DNA of 64,000 nucleotides from the NCBI GenBank assembly GCA_022036555.1, contig CM039123.1, positions 8,309,217 through 8,373,216 on the forward strand, written 5' to 3'. The position numbers and the translations under genes were made by a program. Shown piece after piece: positions 11,239-22,685 of this stretch (position 1 is its first letter; every line of letters starts with the position of its first letter). The stretch is from Microstegium vimineum (Eukaryota; Streptophyta; Magnoliopsida; Poales; Poaceae). The notes beneath the pieces are model-generated. The model worked only from the letters and a program-made list of their open reading frames with translations. It ran no database searches and was not told where the DNA came from.

Positions 11239-11450
11239 GGCCCCTTTGGGATGGCTCTTGCATGCTCCGGCTCCTACTGTAGCCAGAGCTGAAGGAGCCC
11301 AAAATACCAGCTTCTCCCTTTCTAAACGACTTTGTGAGAGAGGGAATAAAGAGAGAGAAAAACAACTTCGAATAATAGTATTTGCGCAGTACATCAAAAG
11401 TGGCACAACAGAGGGAGCCGAAGCCGCTCGGAGCTGCACCTAACGGACCC
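11239..11450. mobile_element. hAT-like MITE (212 bp)
   Basis: The left end ggcccctttggg and right end taacggaccc form imperfect inverted termini, followed inside by the gctcc-rich motifs usual for this grass MITE type. The flanks atatgtat and tatatata are a weak candidate 8-bp target duplication. Confidence 0.5.
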
Positions 11451-12439
11451 TATATATAGGTCTTGCTTGATTGAGATTCAATTGAATTAAAATAACCTAG
11501 CTAGACACAATTAATAACTGTATATATAATCCAACAAATTATATATAGTAGTGCTTTCGCAAAAAAAATGTGTTATATATATAGTAGTGCTGAGAAGCAT
11601 ATCGTTATATATACACATACAATACAACCAATCAAGACGAACGTGCAAATGGCTAATCTTTTATTTAGTGCTGCTCTTTGCACTACTCGATCTTTCTTGT
11701 GCACAAAAAAGACAAGTGCTCCATTCCTGAAAGTAACTGTTTGCTGAATTGCGCAATCTACAGCACTAACTTCTCTGATTTTTTTTTATGAATTGCAGTT
11801 AACATGGATATGCCGATGCATAACTTCTCTGAAATTGGATGATGTCTTGGATACATTACCTGATAAAGAAAACCTTGAAGACAGGGGAGAGTTCATACAA
11901 GACCAGTACGCATTACTGAACGGTGAATGCTACTACATGATATATTTGAGAAAAACCTTGTATAATTGTATCCGAATGAAATCAGTGACCCTTTGTGCCT
12001 TGACATATTACTATTTTGTTTTCGTTTCCTGATTTTTTAGTTCTTGTTCTAATGAAGAGGTTAAAATATATACACGGCAAGTCTGAAAACTTGCCCGGAT
12101 TAGGGGCCCGGATGACCGGCCTCCTAAGGACACTAAACTTGTTTAAATAGTTTAGTGTACGTCCAAAAAACAGACCAGCTTGGGTTGTCTGACTGTTTAT
12201 ATGGCGTGTTGAGATACGTTTGTCGATAATTACCACCCCATGTCTCACAAGTAGATGGCATAAAAATCGTGAATTTGTTACTTCATTACTCTTCTCCCAA
12301 ACAGTATTTTATCATCCTACACACGGTTTAACTCTGCCGGTTATTGTTCAACACAAGCAGAGGAACACTCTGCTGCTCAGGATTGTTACACTGGCGAGAA
12401 CCGTACCACTTTGCTATTCTTTTCATAAAAGAAAACAGT
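11451..12439. other. Intergenic; one exon-like stretch of unknown identity
   Basis: From 11800 to 11930 a plus-strand open stretch follows a good acceptor (tttttatgaattgcag) and encodes acidic text including LDDVLDTLPDKENLEDRGEF. I do not recognise the family, and no partner exons are visible. It may be a relic of a captured gene. The rest shows no coding signal. Confidence 0.3.
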
Positions 12440-13130
12440 TTACTATCTACTCTTTGCACTGACACTGAACTTCTGATCCATCACCTCAGATGTTAAACCT
12501 TCGACAGTTGAGCCTGACCTCTTCTTGCCACTCCGTGAGCACGTACGTTGACGCTCCCGAGCTTCACCATGGACCTCGCGAACTGCCTCCGGAAATTCCC
12601 CGTCCGCGTCGCGAACATGGGCCGCGATCCTACGGCCGATGCCCGAGGACGCGAGCTCCTGGTCGATCTGCAGCACGGCTCTCCCAGCGAGCACGGTCGG
12701 GTACAGCGCGCGCGTTGTCGAGGCCGAACGGGCCGAGCGGCACGACGAAGTTCATGGGTACGACTGCGTCGCGCGACTCGTTCCGCGGCGGTCACCGGCG
12801 CCGATCTGCACGGCCAGCAGGCCGGTGCGGTTGTAGCCGTCCGGAGAGCCTTGCCATGATGAGCCCGCAGTGGCAGAACCCCATGGACCATGGTGTGAGA
12901 GCCGATCGAGCAACCACGCCGAGCCCTGCGGAGCGGAAGGCCGACAGCGCCTGTTGGCGAACGACGCGGAGGGGCTGGGCAGGTCCACCTCGGCCAAGCC
13001 AAGGCCATTATGATGAGATCGATCGAGGCGACGAGAATGTGGACGTGCATCACCAGTGCAACAGACCGACGTACCCTGACGAAGCAGTCGTGGAAATGCA
13101 AGCGGATGATCGAGCGCCGGGAGCACGTAC
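12440..13130 (-). pseudogene. Class III (secretory) peroxidase, heavily degraded
   Basis: On the minus strand the distal-histidine active-site motif IIRLHFHDCFVR (about 13078-13113) is followed by pieces of a plant peroxidase in changing frames. These are LAEVDLPSPSASFAN (about 12960-13010), a damaged proximal-haem-ligand region resembling GSHTMVHG (about 12880-12900), and a C-terminal part with LQIDQELASS and FARSMVKLGSVNV (about 12550-12670). The conserved GCDAS and the early helices after the active site are missing, and at least two frame changes are needed to follow the family. Class III peroxidases oxidise phenolics with H2O2 in the wall or vacuole; this copy cannot. No signal peptide remains. 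Identity is secure, non-function near certain. Confidence 0.8.
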
Positions 13131-13700
13131 GGAGCGGTCGTGCGCGGCACGGCGGACGATGGGCTGGGCTGGGCGCGGGGTCACGACTCACGACCACGCG
13201 TAGAAGTGGAGCTGCAGCGCCGCGGAGGCCGGAGCGGCGTGCAACAGAAGCAGCGAACGACGCGGCGGCAGGGCCATGATCTGATGATGGCCGTGGCCCG
13301 TGGGGAGATCGATGTACGTTCTCGGGATCGGATGAGACGAGCAGCTCCGGTTTTAGAGACGGGTCGGGGTAGAGTTGGGTACACTCAAGGGCACCGTGCC
13401 TCGAACGGGAAAGTTAAAATTGCCCCAAAGGGTACACGCTGTCATGATATGGACCGTTAGATTCTTAGAGAGAGACAATTTAGGGAAAAAAAATCGCGTT
13501 CGGCCTGGAACGTTCACCTCTCGAAATGCTAGTGACAGTTAACTCTGCATGTGGCAGGCCAAATGTCATGCCACCGCGATGCAGATGTACATGTACTGCA
13601 GGGCAGTCCCTGCATCTGAAGTAAAACTTCTGGCGCGCCGCAGGCAGCAACAACAAGAATATGAATTACTGCCACTGCGGGCTCTGCGTGTCATGGCGAC

Positions 13701-14212
13701 TAAGCCTAGACACTAAATACCGAGAACCGAATATCGAACCGAAAATATCGAGAACCGAATCAAAAATACTGAAACCGAAATATTTGGTTCCTTATTCGGT
13801 TCCAAGTTTTCAGGAACCGAAGGTAAATTCGGTTCTTTACCTCGGGGAACCGAATTTGTCTGAAATGTAATGACTTTGAGTGTTGTTATATTATTTATTG
13901 TACTATTGTATACTATTATAATATATAATTTTTGTACTCACTCTTATAATTTTGTGGACTTTTATATGTATATGTATTTTGCACTATTATTCTCTATGAA
14001 ATCATATCAAAATTAGTTTTTGAACTTGTTATTTCATATATCTGTGATCAGTTCGGTAAATACCGGAACCGAACCGAAAGTACCGATACCGAATTTTCTC
14101 GGTACCGAATTTTTTTAAGAACCGATCGGTACAAGTTTTTGAGGAACCGAATTTGGCGAGGTACCGAAGAACCGAACCGATCGGTTCGGTATTTACCGAA
14201 CACCTAGGGTGA
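13701..14212. mobile_element. hAT-type MITE rich in AACCGAA repeats (512 bp)
   Basis: The left end taagcctagacactaaatac and the inverted right end (cctaggtgttcggtaaatacc read on the minus strand) form degenerate inverted termini. They are flanked by atggcgac (13693-13700) and gtggcgac (14213-14220), an 8-bp target duplication with one mismatch, as expected for hAT. Both arms are packed with accgaa/ttcggt motifs around an AT-rich centre. Confidence 0.7.
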
Positions 14213-14612
14213 GTGGCGACGGCTGCGTGCGCACACGCGATGGCCCGACAACACACGCCCGGCCCAGCAAGGTCTGATGATCTAGGGTGTTCTGCGGTCT
14301 GACCCTGTGCCGTGCCGGGCAAGATGGCCCAGTTGGCCATCTACTGCCGGACACAAAGCGTAGAAAAACTAGCTCTCTTTGAACTGTTTTCAGCTTCTCT
14401 CATAAAACACTATTCAATCAGCTAAAATTAACCGATTTTTCTACTAACCAAACAGAGCCACATCTCTACTGAAGTTTTCGAATCCTAACATTATTAGAAA
14501 CGATGATGATAATTTGGGATGAAAAATATCCATTTTGATATTGTATCATATATATGATATTTTCCTCCAATATATATCTCCATGCTCGCAGACTCCAGTG
14601 GTGGATGATGTG
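14213..14612. other. 3' flank of the 4CL-like gene, no gene
   Basis: 14370-14460 carries a MITE-border-like text (tttgaactgttttcagcttc and ctaaccaaacagagcc). The rest is AT-rich and is presumably the 3' untranslated and downstream region of the minus-strand gene that ends at 14613. No clear coding signal. Confidence 0.4.
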
Positions 14613-14970
14613 TTACAACCTGCTGGTAAGCGTCATGTGTTTACGCAACTCGCGCCTTAGTAACTTGCCTGATGGCAACCGGGGTATTGAATCAACAAAA
14701 CAAACTTTACGTATCTTCTTGTAAGGTGCAACCTAATGAAAGTTGGTTTAATCAGCGTATTATATGTACGTATATAAAAATTGTAAGCTGATAGTTAGTG
14801 CAATGCAAAGCGTAATCAAGACATTAAGTAGGACGTTGGTAGTCCACCAATGTAGTGTGTACCTGTTTGGCAACAAATTCCATTATTTGATCTTCTGTAA
14901 GATTGTTGCTCCCACTTTCCCTTACAACAAATGCCATTGGTAATTGTCCTGCTTCTTCATCTGGATATGG

Positions 14971-15934
14971 AATATATTTGAATCTCATAAACAAGAGACG
15001 TTGGGAAGAAACAATTGTGATTCTTGGACAACAAATATTTGAAATTCATGTTATTTGTATACTTCCTCCAATCATAACGATATAGGTTTGTCGTAACTCG
15101 TAATAGTCAAACATTGTCAAGTTTGGCGCCATTAATATAATGTTTATGTGGCTTGACAACATGAGGCTAACATTATTAAATTCACTACGAAATAGTTTCA
15201 TATAATATATACTCCCCCATCCCAAAAAAGAACTTGAGGAGTAAATCAATCAAAAGTTTGACCAAATATATAAACAAACACTAATATGTATGGTGCATAT
15301 GTAATAAGTATATAGATTTATCATGGAATCTTTTTTCATCATAAATCTATTAAGATATACAAATATTGATACTATTTTCTATAAACCTAATAAAATCTTG
15401 ATTGACTCCTCAAAAAGCAAGATTTACTATTGAGATGGATGGGAGAACTTCTTTTCATCTAAGCCAATATTTTTTATATGTACTTACCAGTCAAAGATGC
15501 GAAAGTTTGAATTAGAACAAATCTATATTTATTTACCTTGTGATTAGATGAAGTAATAAATACATTTTCAATACATGGAGATTTTGATATAATTGGATAT
15601 ATTTATACATTAAAATTATGCCAAACTTTCATATAAATATTTTATTGCAATTATAAATTAATAGATTAGTAAAAGCGGTACAACTTATCGGTGTGGAAAA
15701 ATATAAATAGGTCTATATGTTGTTTCGTTTATATATATTTATTGTTTTCTAATTTGATAGTTTGTCCATCATAGTTATTAGTGGTAACAATTTTATAACT
15801 TTCTAAGAAAATTTCAAAATATTATATGCTTATTAGGATACTATGCAATTCAAACATTGTTGGAACAATGTTGTTTCATTGAAATAAACAATATATAGAT
15901 TATTTTTTTTATCCAATTTCAAGAAAACATTCGA
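14971..15934. other. Insertion of about 960 bp splitting exon 4 of the 4CL-like gene
   Basis: The exon reads VAPAELEDVLNLIPG..AAVI up to 15935 and resumes with PYPDEEAGQLPMAFVVR at 14970 in the same phase, so the AT-rich DNA between is foreign to the exon. I see no clear inverted termini; a short TAT or AT could be the target duplication. It contains a Stowaway element (15212-15445). Whether it could be spliced out as a new intron is unclear: acceptable splice sites do not keep the frame. Confidence 0.7.
15212..15445. mobile_element. Stowaway-type MITE (234 bp)
   Basis: The left end ctcccccatcccaaaaaaga and right end gatggatgggag are the inverted CTCCC..-type termini of grass Stowaway (Tc1/mariner) MITEs. 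TA precedes the left end. The interior is AT-rich with the usual tttgaccaa motif. Confidence 0.7.
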
Positions 15935-16245
15935 GATAACTGCAGCATCCAATATCCCAGGAATCAAATTTAGCACATCCTCCAACTCCGCGGGTGCAAC
16001 CTATGTCTCAAATAAAGGATTGCATGTTAAGGCATGAAGTTTGCTAATGGATGTAGCAGTTGAACTAATAAGTCACTAAAAGCTAAACAAGTCAAATACC
16101 TAATACGCCTTGTACTTAATTATATCTTTTAGTCTATCAACAACGTAAAGGAAACCATCCTCATCAAAATAGCATAGGTCACCAGTCTTAAGCCAGCCAT
16201 CAGAATCAAATGCTTGATTGTTTGTTTCATCACCACCAACATATC

Positions 16246-16897
16246 CTATGAATGGTATACAAAACATTTTCATGGAGCTAAAAGTGGTAACCATTCATTG
16301 CTTTGAGACTTGTTACAAAAAATTATAGATTTGTATGATTTAGTACTATATTTTTAATTACTTTGATGATTGTTATTGTTTGCTATGAAGTGCATCAATT
16401 GACAAATAATCTAACATTATTAATTTTGTCATATGGTACTATTTTCTACATGTTGAAATTTGTGTTTGTAACTTTTGTTTATGTGTACTATGTTATATTG
16501 GACCACCAAGTAGATATGATATTGCATCAATTAAATTATATCTTAAATTAAGCGACATACCATCATAATTAAGAGTGCTCTCGCCAAAAAAATATAATTA
16601 AGAGTGGAGGATAAGACCTAAAATCCCTAATTTTAATAAAATATAGAAGGAAGGTTTAAATAAAAGGTATAAATACAATAGTTTCAAGTTTCAACTAACG
16701 TGTGAGATCAAGTTTAAAATTTAAATTCTAGATCCATTGCTTAACAAGATATGGGCTACAATAAGAGTCCGTTAGAAAATAACGCATATCAAGAGCGTGT
16801 GCGTGAATAGGTAAATAATGTTGATTTATTATTGTAGGTATAAGTAGTAAACATGAATGCCATACTTATCTGCTAAGGGAGTCCCCAATGGTCTAGC
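16246..16897. other. 4CL-like intron 3, segment before the solo LTR
   Basis: AT-rich intron DNA between the exon 3 acceptor (ctatg at 16246-16250) and the solo LTR. No exon of the gene is missing here: exon 2 and exon 3 join in phase to give MLG-YVGG. No other gene seen. Confidence 0.6.
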
Positions 16898-19800
16898 TGT
16901 AACAACCGAAAATTTGAATTTTTAAAATAGATTGAAATTGGGTTAATTTTGAATTTTGTGCTCATGAAAATGCAGGAAAATAAAAACGTTTTCATCAAAT
17001 TAAAAATTGACCTAGGGTTTAGCAACCTTTGCTTGAGCATTCATGCCTCTGCATTATCCTTTTTGTGATGCTTAGTTTTGCAAAACTGAAAGCTTTTCAA
17101 AACGGTTTAGAAAATGGTTTTCAAAAAGGATTTAAGAAAAGCTTTGAAAACAAAAAGAAAAGGAATAGGATCAAATCCTCTCTTCCTCACCTTCTGGCAC
17201 AACCAGCCCAGCCGACCCTCTCCCCTTCCATCTACATGGGCTGCTTTGCCTCGCCCCGGCCGCGCGCATTTCCCCCTTTCCTTTTTCCTATGCGGCCCAG
17301 CGCGTCGACCTGCCCCGCTCCCTCCCCTTGTCTCGCTGACGCGATGGTCCCGCGCTGTCAGCGCCTTCCCCTCCTCGCGTCATCACAACCCGGGACTCTG
17401 CCGAAGCAGAGTCCGTCCCGGTTCCGCCTTGCGCCTTGGCGTGCGCGCCACGCCTGAGTTCTCCCTCTCGGCCCCATAAATAGCGGCACCCTAGCCTCTC
17501 CTCGCCCGAACCGAAACCGCCTCAGCCCGCACCCGAGCCCTCTCCTTTCCCTAGCAGCGCCGCTCGCCGTCATCGGATCCCGCCGAGAGGAGCTCACGCC
17601 GCCGAGCTCGCTCCGTGTTTTGCCACCACCGTAAGGAGATCACCGAGCTTCAGGACATTCTTCCAAACTCGCCTAACCTTCTTTATCCCTTTGCGTTACT
17701 CTTAGGTGCTCGGCATACCGTGCAGGACAACTCCGCCCGCCTCTGCTCGTCGCCGGCCCGCACCGTACTCCTCCGTTCCTCCCTATCGGTACAGGTGAAC
17801 TCACATCTCCTTCACCTACCTCCTGGAACCCTTCCCGAGTCCAATCCGGCTCAAATCGCCCGCGCCGGCGTGGAGCAGAGCTCCCGGCCATGGTGTTCAC
17901 CGCCGGGCCACTGTTCCCCCGATGGGGAATCCATCTCCCTCTCCCTCCATCTAATCTGGGCCATTGGCCTTAGATTCAACGATCCCTAATCCAAGATACC
18001 CCGTCGGCTGGTTATCTTGCTAAAGAGCCCTTGATATCTTAAGTATTTAACCTGCAGTCCTCGGCTGGGTTTAAAATCCGATTTTATCTTTTGTTTTATT
18101 CCGAAACTAGATCCACCTAATTTACAAGTTTACCTCTATCCAGCATGTCTCCGTCTTTTTTATCATCAAATTCATTGTTCTCTAACTCCATCCTCTTGTT
18201 TGGAGTTTCCCAAGAATTCTTTTATTTTGACCCTAAATCATTCTCTTGAGTCCATCATTCATAAAAATATCTCTAAAATCTTCTGGGGATTTTTTTTGGC
18301 TTTTTCAGAACCTTTTCTCATTTTTCTATGAGCTTAATCTAATTTTTAGATGCTCCAAAATATATTTTCGTGAGGTCCAAATACTTTATTTGGGTTCATA
18401 ATATTCTAAAGTGTCTCCGAGAATTTTCCCAGAATTTTTGGAGACTTCGGAGTATTTTTCGTGACTTAAATATTAGTTCTAGACTTTTCTGGAATTATTT
18501 TATTCACGAAAATAATTTATTCCGAAAATATATAATAAATATCTCAATTTCCCACCGGTCCTCAAAGCCATGTGCAATAATCCTAATAAATCACAAAAGT
18601 CCATGCATTTATTTACTAATGGGCTTTTATGTCTAATTGGCCCATTAGTAAATGTGGAAGTGCACCATCAATTAGTACCATATCGTCACTTGATGAACAT
18701 GTAGGAAGTTTTTCTCCCTATATATATCTAGCAGCTTCTTGCCAAAGCACACCACAACTACCGCAAGAGGAGCCCCTAGTTTGGGAAATCTCTCGTGTAG
18801 TAAATTATAGTTTTCTCTCTTCCTATCATATCTTTGGCGGTCAACTCCGGCGAACTCTCCGGCGAGCTTTTCTGGTGCTACAAGGTTCGTCTTGTTTTTC
18901 TCTTCGTCGTAGTGTATCCCTTCCATCCAAAGCGGTTTTCACGTTTACGTTTTCCCCTCTGGAAAGAGTATTCTCTTTTTAGATCTGTTTAATTCGGTTT
19001 TAAATGAAAATCCCTATTTACAGATTTGCCATCCGATTTCAAAACCCTATAACTTCTTTGTTTTTAATCCAAATCGATCCGTTCAAGTTGCGTTAGATTC
19101 GTAGTTTTATGCTCTATCCAGTAGTATAGTTTTCATTTATGTTAATTACTTTTGAAAATCAAAGTAAATTAATTCTTTTAATGCTTTAATCTTGCCCTTT
19201 TCAAAATCTTGTTTAATCTATAGTTTATTCGTTTTAGATCTGTTTTGTCCCGTTCGAGTTGCGTTGGTTTCGTAACGATAAGATCTACCTGTTAGTAACA
19301 ATATTAAATATGTTTTATTCTCTGAAATAAAATGATAATTGATTAATCTATATAATCAATGGTTTTCCAATTAAAATCAATTAGGGTTTTCCACCTCGGC
19401 TTTTCATAAAACAAAACATACTTAGTTTAATCTTGTTTTTACAAAGCAATGTAATGTGACTTAATTTAATTTGGGCATTTCTCTGAAGTATCTAATATAT
19501 GCTTTTTAAATAAAATAAATGAAGTTTAATTATCTTATAAAAGCTAATCTTTCGGTAGTCGTTTCTTTTCCTTTATAGATCCGATTAGCGTGATTCTCGC
19601 GTCTGCGTGATCGTAGCAATACGCAGATTTATTTTAAACCTTTTTTGTTGATTGGTGTATTGTTCTAAAGTAGATATATTGTATGTTTTGTATGATTGTT
19701 CAGATGCTTGTGTGGTGTTTATGATCTTGTCCAATCGGTGAGATTTACGTGGAGATCAAGAAGAAGTCATCAGAAGATCGAGAATCAAGTGAAGAAAGGA

Positions 19801-20886
19801 TCTAAGAGTTTAAGGCAAGTTTAACATGGGATCATCCTTGTTACCTATTCACCATAATTCATCTAGTCATATTGCATGTGTCTAATTTGATTCCTATTAG
19901 ATCTATACCATAGCTTTGTTATGCTTTACCTTGTCACCATGGGTTTCATGCATATGGGTAGCTTTGCTATGCTCTACAATTATGGATCTTGAGATGAATC
20001 TTGACTAATGATATATGCAACAATGAGATAAAATTGGCTTTTATAGCAACATGGAATAGGACCCCACTGTAGGGCAAAAGCTGGGATAATAATACAACCA
20101 CGAGTGCTATAATGGCTCTGGCTTTAGTCAAGTATGAAGATTCGTACTAGCATGTTGGCAGTTCGTGAAAGGCACCATTGCCGAGCTAGTTGTAGGGCAT
20201 GTTCTAGGGTGGTTACCGCTTCGAAAGGTACCATCGAGTAGAGGCTTTACATACCCCTTGCCCTTGGGTCCGTAGGGTCTGGCAACATGTTGGGAAGACT
20301 TTTGAAAGACTTCATAGTGTTCCCTGCCCGCTCACCTTGGAAGTGTTTTGGGAGTCATGATCCCAGGCATATGGGTAACATGGCTTGTGGGTAAAGTGTA
20401 TAACCTCTGCAGAGTGTAAATCTATCATGATAGCCGTGCTCACGGTTACGAGCGGCCTGGAAAACTCACAGTGTTAGATACTCATGTTGTTGAACAACTT
20501 ATGATGTTAAAACTTGACCAAGTTAAAAGCAACTGCAGTAAGCCAGTGTCAGCCTTTTGAGCTTCATAACCCTGTGTTAATCTTGCTGAGTACTTTAAGT
20601 GCTCACCCTTGCCTTATCAACCATATCAGATTGCAAAGAGCAGCAGTTAAAGGAGTTAGGCTTGTGATCAACCAGTCAGTTGTCCCTGTGAAGCTGGAGT
20701 CTTCACCTGAAGTTCGGAGTTGTCTTCCTGCTGTTCGCTGTGTTGAGGTTATCCTTTGACCTTATATGTTATGTATTTAAGTATTGTCTTTTGATACTTC
20801 CTTAATTTGTGGCTATATGTGAGATTTGACTTTCTGGGCTCACATATGGTGTAAATCTGGTTTTGTTCTTAAAACCGGGTGTGACA
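16898..20886 (+). mobile_element. Long solo LTR (3989 bp) inside an intron
   Basis: The element begins TGTAACAACCG and ends ACCGGGTGTGACA, i.e. TG..CA ends, and is flanked on both sides by the perfect 5-bp duplication ctagc (16893-16897 and 20887-20891). No internal pair of long direct repeats and no gag or pol motif is seen. It is therefore best read as a single very long LTR left by recombination, of the kind found in LARD-like grass elements. A GC-rich block at 17160-17960 follows a TATA-like box, suggesting plus orientation. Open frames inside it do not resemble known proteins. It accounts for most of the 5.1-kb intron 3. Confidence 0.8.
17475..17483 (+). promoter_or_regulatory. TATA-like box in the long solo LTR
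   Basis: The sequence cataaatag lies before a C-rich leader-like region (17484-17640) inside the LTR. This would be the LTR promoter, pointing against the host 4CL-like gene. Confidence 0.35.
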
Positions 20887-20891
20887 CTAGC

Positions 20892-21379
20892 TTAGAGCTA
20901 GCTTTTAAATTTTTTAATCATTAAATAACATGAAAGGTAAAAGACTAGTGTGGACTTAAGAGATAGTCTCTCTCTTATACTTTAAGATTCACTCTTTCCC
21001 CATAACATGATATTCAAGACAATCTCTCTCCACCATATGTGTTAGCTTACTAGCTTATACTGCTAGAGATCCCATAAGATTCAAACCCATGTAGGAGCAT
21101 GGGTTGGTAGACTGCCATGAGAGAGATAAATGCGACAACAAAATTGCTATTTTAATATCTCTTCAATGTCTTGAGCAAGTTATTTTCAATCTTACAATGA
21201 TCGAGGTGCCTTGTCATTAATTTAGTTGTATTTATTTATTGTCCAATGATTGGACTTGGAAAAGGATGTTTGTATTGTGAAATCTTCTTCTTACGTCCTT
21301 TTGTAATTATAATAAGATATTAGATAGATATATGTAATATATGTACATAAGTAAATTATTAAAGTTGTGAATATAGTAC
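20892..21379. other. 4CL-like intron 3, segment after the solo LTR
   Basis: AT-rich DNA up to the exon 2 donor (GTACTA on the minus strand, 21374-21379). No gene or terminal repeat recognised. Confidence 0.5.
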
Positions 21380-22685
21380 CTAGCATGACACTTGGGCCTC
21401 GGACATATAATTCGCCTTGCTCATTGGTTGATAAGAGTTCACCACTACTAATGTCAACAACTTTGGCTTCAACACCGCTACATAGCCGACCAGTTGATCT
21501 GATACGATGACATTCCTCACGACACACCATGTTTGAGATCAGGCCACCCTCAGTTGAGCCTAGTGCCTGTATATTGTCCGTAAATAAATTAATAAACCCA
21601 TCAAAATTATTAATGGCACTGGCAGGCAGACATGGTGAGGACTCAGACTCACTTACCAAAGCCAGCTCGATGTCGGGAAACCTTTCATGGAACGCCGACG
21701 CCGCAGCGGCGCTCAGCGGCGCGCCGCCACAGACAATCCGAACAAGATCGGGGAACCCCTCCGGTCCGACGCCGCCTCCGCGCGCCATGGCCGCCACGAC
21801 AGGCGGCGCGACGAACATCTGCGTGGCCCTGCACCTGGTGGCGGCGTCCAGCACGGCAGCCGCGCCGCCCCGGGTGGCGGTGACCACGACCGTGGTGTCG
21901 GCCATCAGCACCCCGCGCATGAGCATGTGGAAGCCGTACGAGTGGAACATGGGCACGCCAAGGAGCGTGACGACAGCGGGGCCTGATCCGGCTCCGGTCG
22001 GGCGCGGCGAGCGGTACTGCAGCGCGGACGCGATGAGGCGCCGGTGCGACTGCGCCACCGCCTTAGTTCGCCCCGTCGTGCCCGACGAGAAGCCGATCGC
22101 TGCCACGTCGGAGTGCCGCACCACCTCGGCCGGCGGCGGTGGCGGTTCTTCGTCGTGGTGGCTGTGGAGGAGGAAGGACTGGAAACGTGGCGAGTCCAGC
22201 AGGACGACGGACGCCTCCTTGTTCTTGTTTTTCTTCCATGACGCGGCGGGTGGGACTCTGCCGGCGGTTGCCCTGGTGGCGAAGACGACGGACGGGCCGC
22301 ACAGGGCGACGGCGCGGGCGACGTCGGCGGGCGCGGACACCGGGCTGAGCGGCGAGACGACGGCGCCGAGGGACAGCAGCGCGAGGTACAGCACGGGGAG
22401 GTCCAGGCTAGGCGGCGCGAGCACGAGCGCAACGTCGGTCCTGGCGACGCCGAGCGCGCCGCGCAGCGCGGCGGCGAGGGAGCGGACGCGCGCCAGGAGC
22501 GCTGGGAACGAGAGCGCGGCGCCCGTGGACGCGTCCACGAAGGCCGGGTGCGCCGGGAGCGGGAGGCGGGACCAGGCGAAGGACGGGAAGGAGACCGGCG
22601 CGTCCTCTGGCGGGAGCGGGATCGGTGGCCGCAGGCTGCGGAACGTCCTCGTGCTCCGGCAGAAGCCGCTCCGCGGGTCCTCCAT

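Larger units (their letters stand above)
14613..22685 (-). pseudogene. 4-coumarate:CoA ligase-like, peroxisomal type (AMP-binding acyl-CoA synthetase), disrupted
   Basis: Exons on the minus strand: 22685-21657 (343 codons), 21566-21380, 16245-16100, 16000-15935 plus 14970-14863 (one exon split by an insertion), and 14732-14613. Splice sites are GT..AG and phases fit, giving about 551 residues, the normal 4CL size. Exon 1 has the AMP-binding box SSGTTGRTKAV (about residue 196) and exon 2 has GELYVRG. Exon 3 has WLKTGDLCYFDEDGFLYVVD, and exon 5 has the lysine-containing PSGKLLRREL and ends in SRL, a canonical PTS1 peroxisome signal. Such enzymes adenylate carboxylic acids and join them to CoA; peroxisomal members act in jasmonate or fatty-acid side-chain metabolism. 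Defects: the last codon of exon 3, where the family has Gln, is TAG (16100-16102), and exon 4 is interrupted by about 960 bp. It was probably functional recently, since the rest is intact. Confidence 0.85.

Noticed and set aside
17029..17989. Open frames that could be a gene in the 4CL-like intron
   Set aside because: They lie in the leader-like GC-rich part of the long solo LTR, are Pro/Ser/Arg-rich and match no family.
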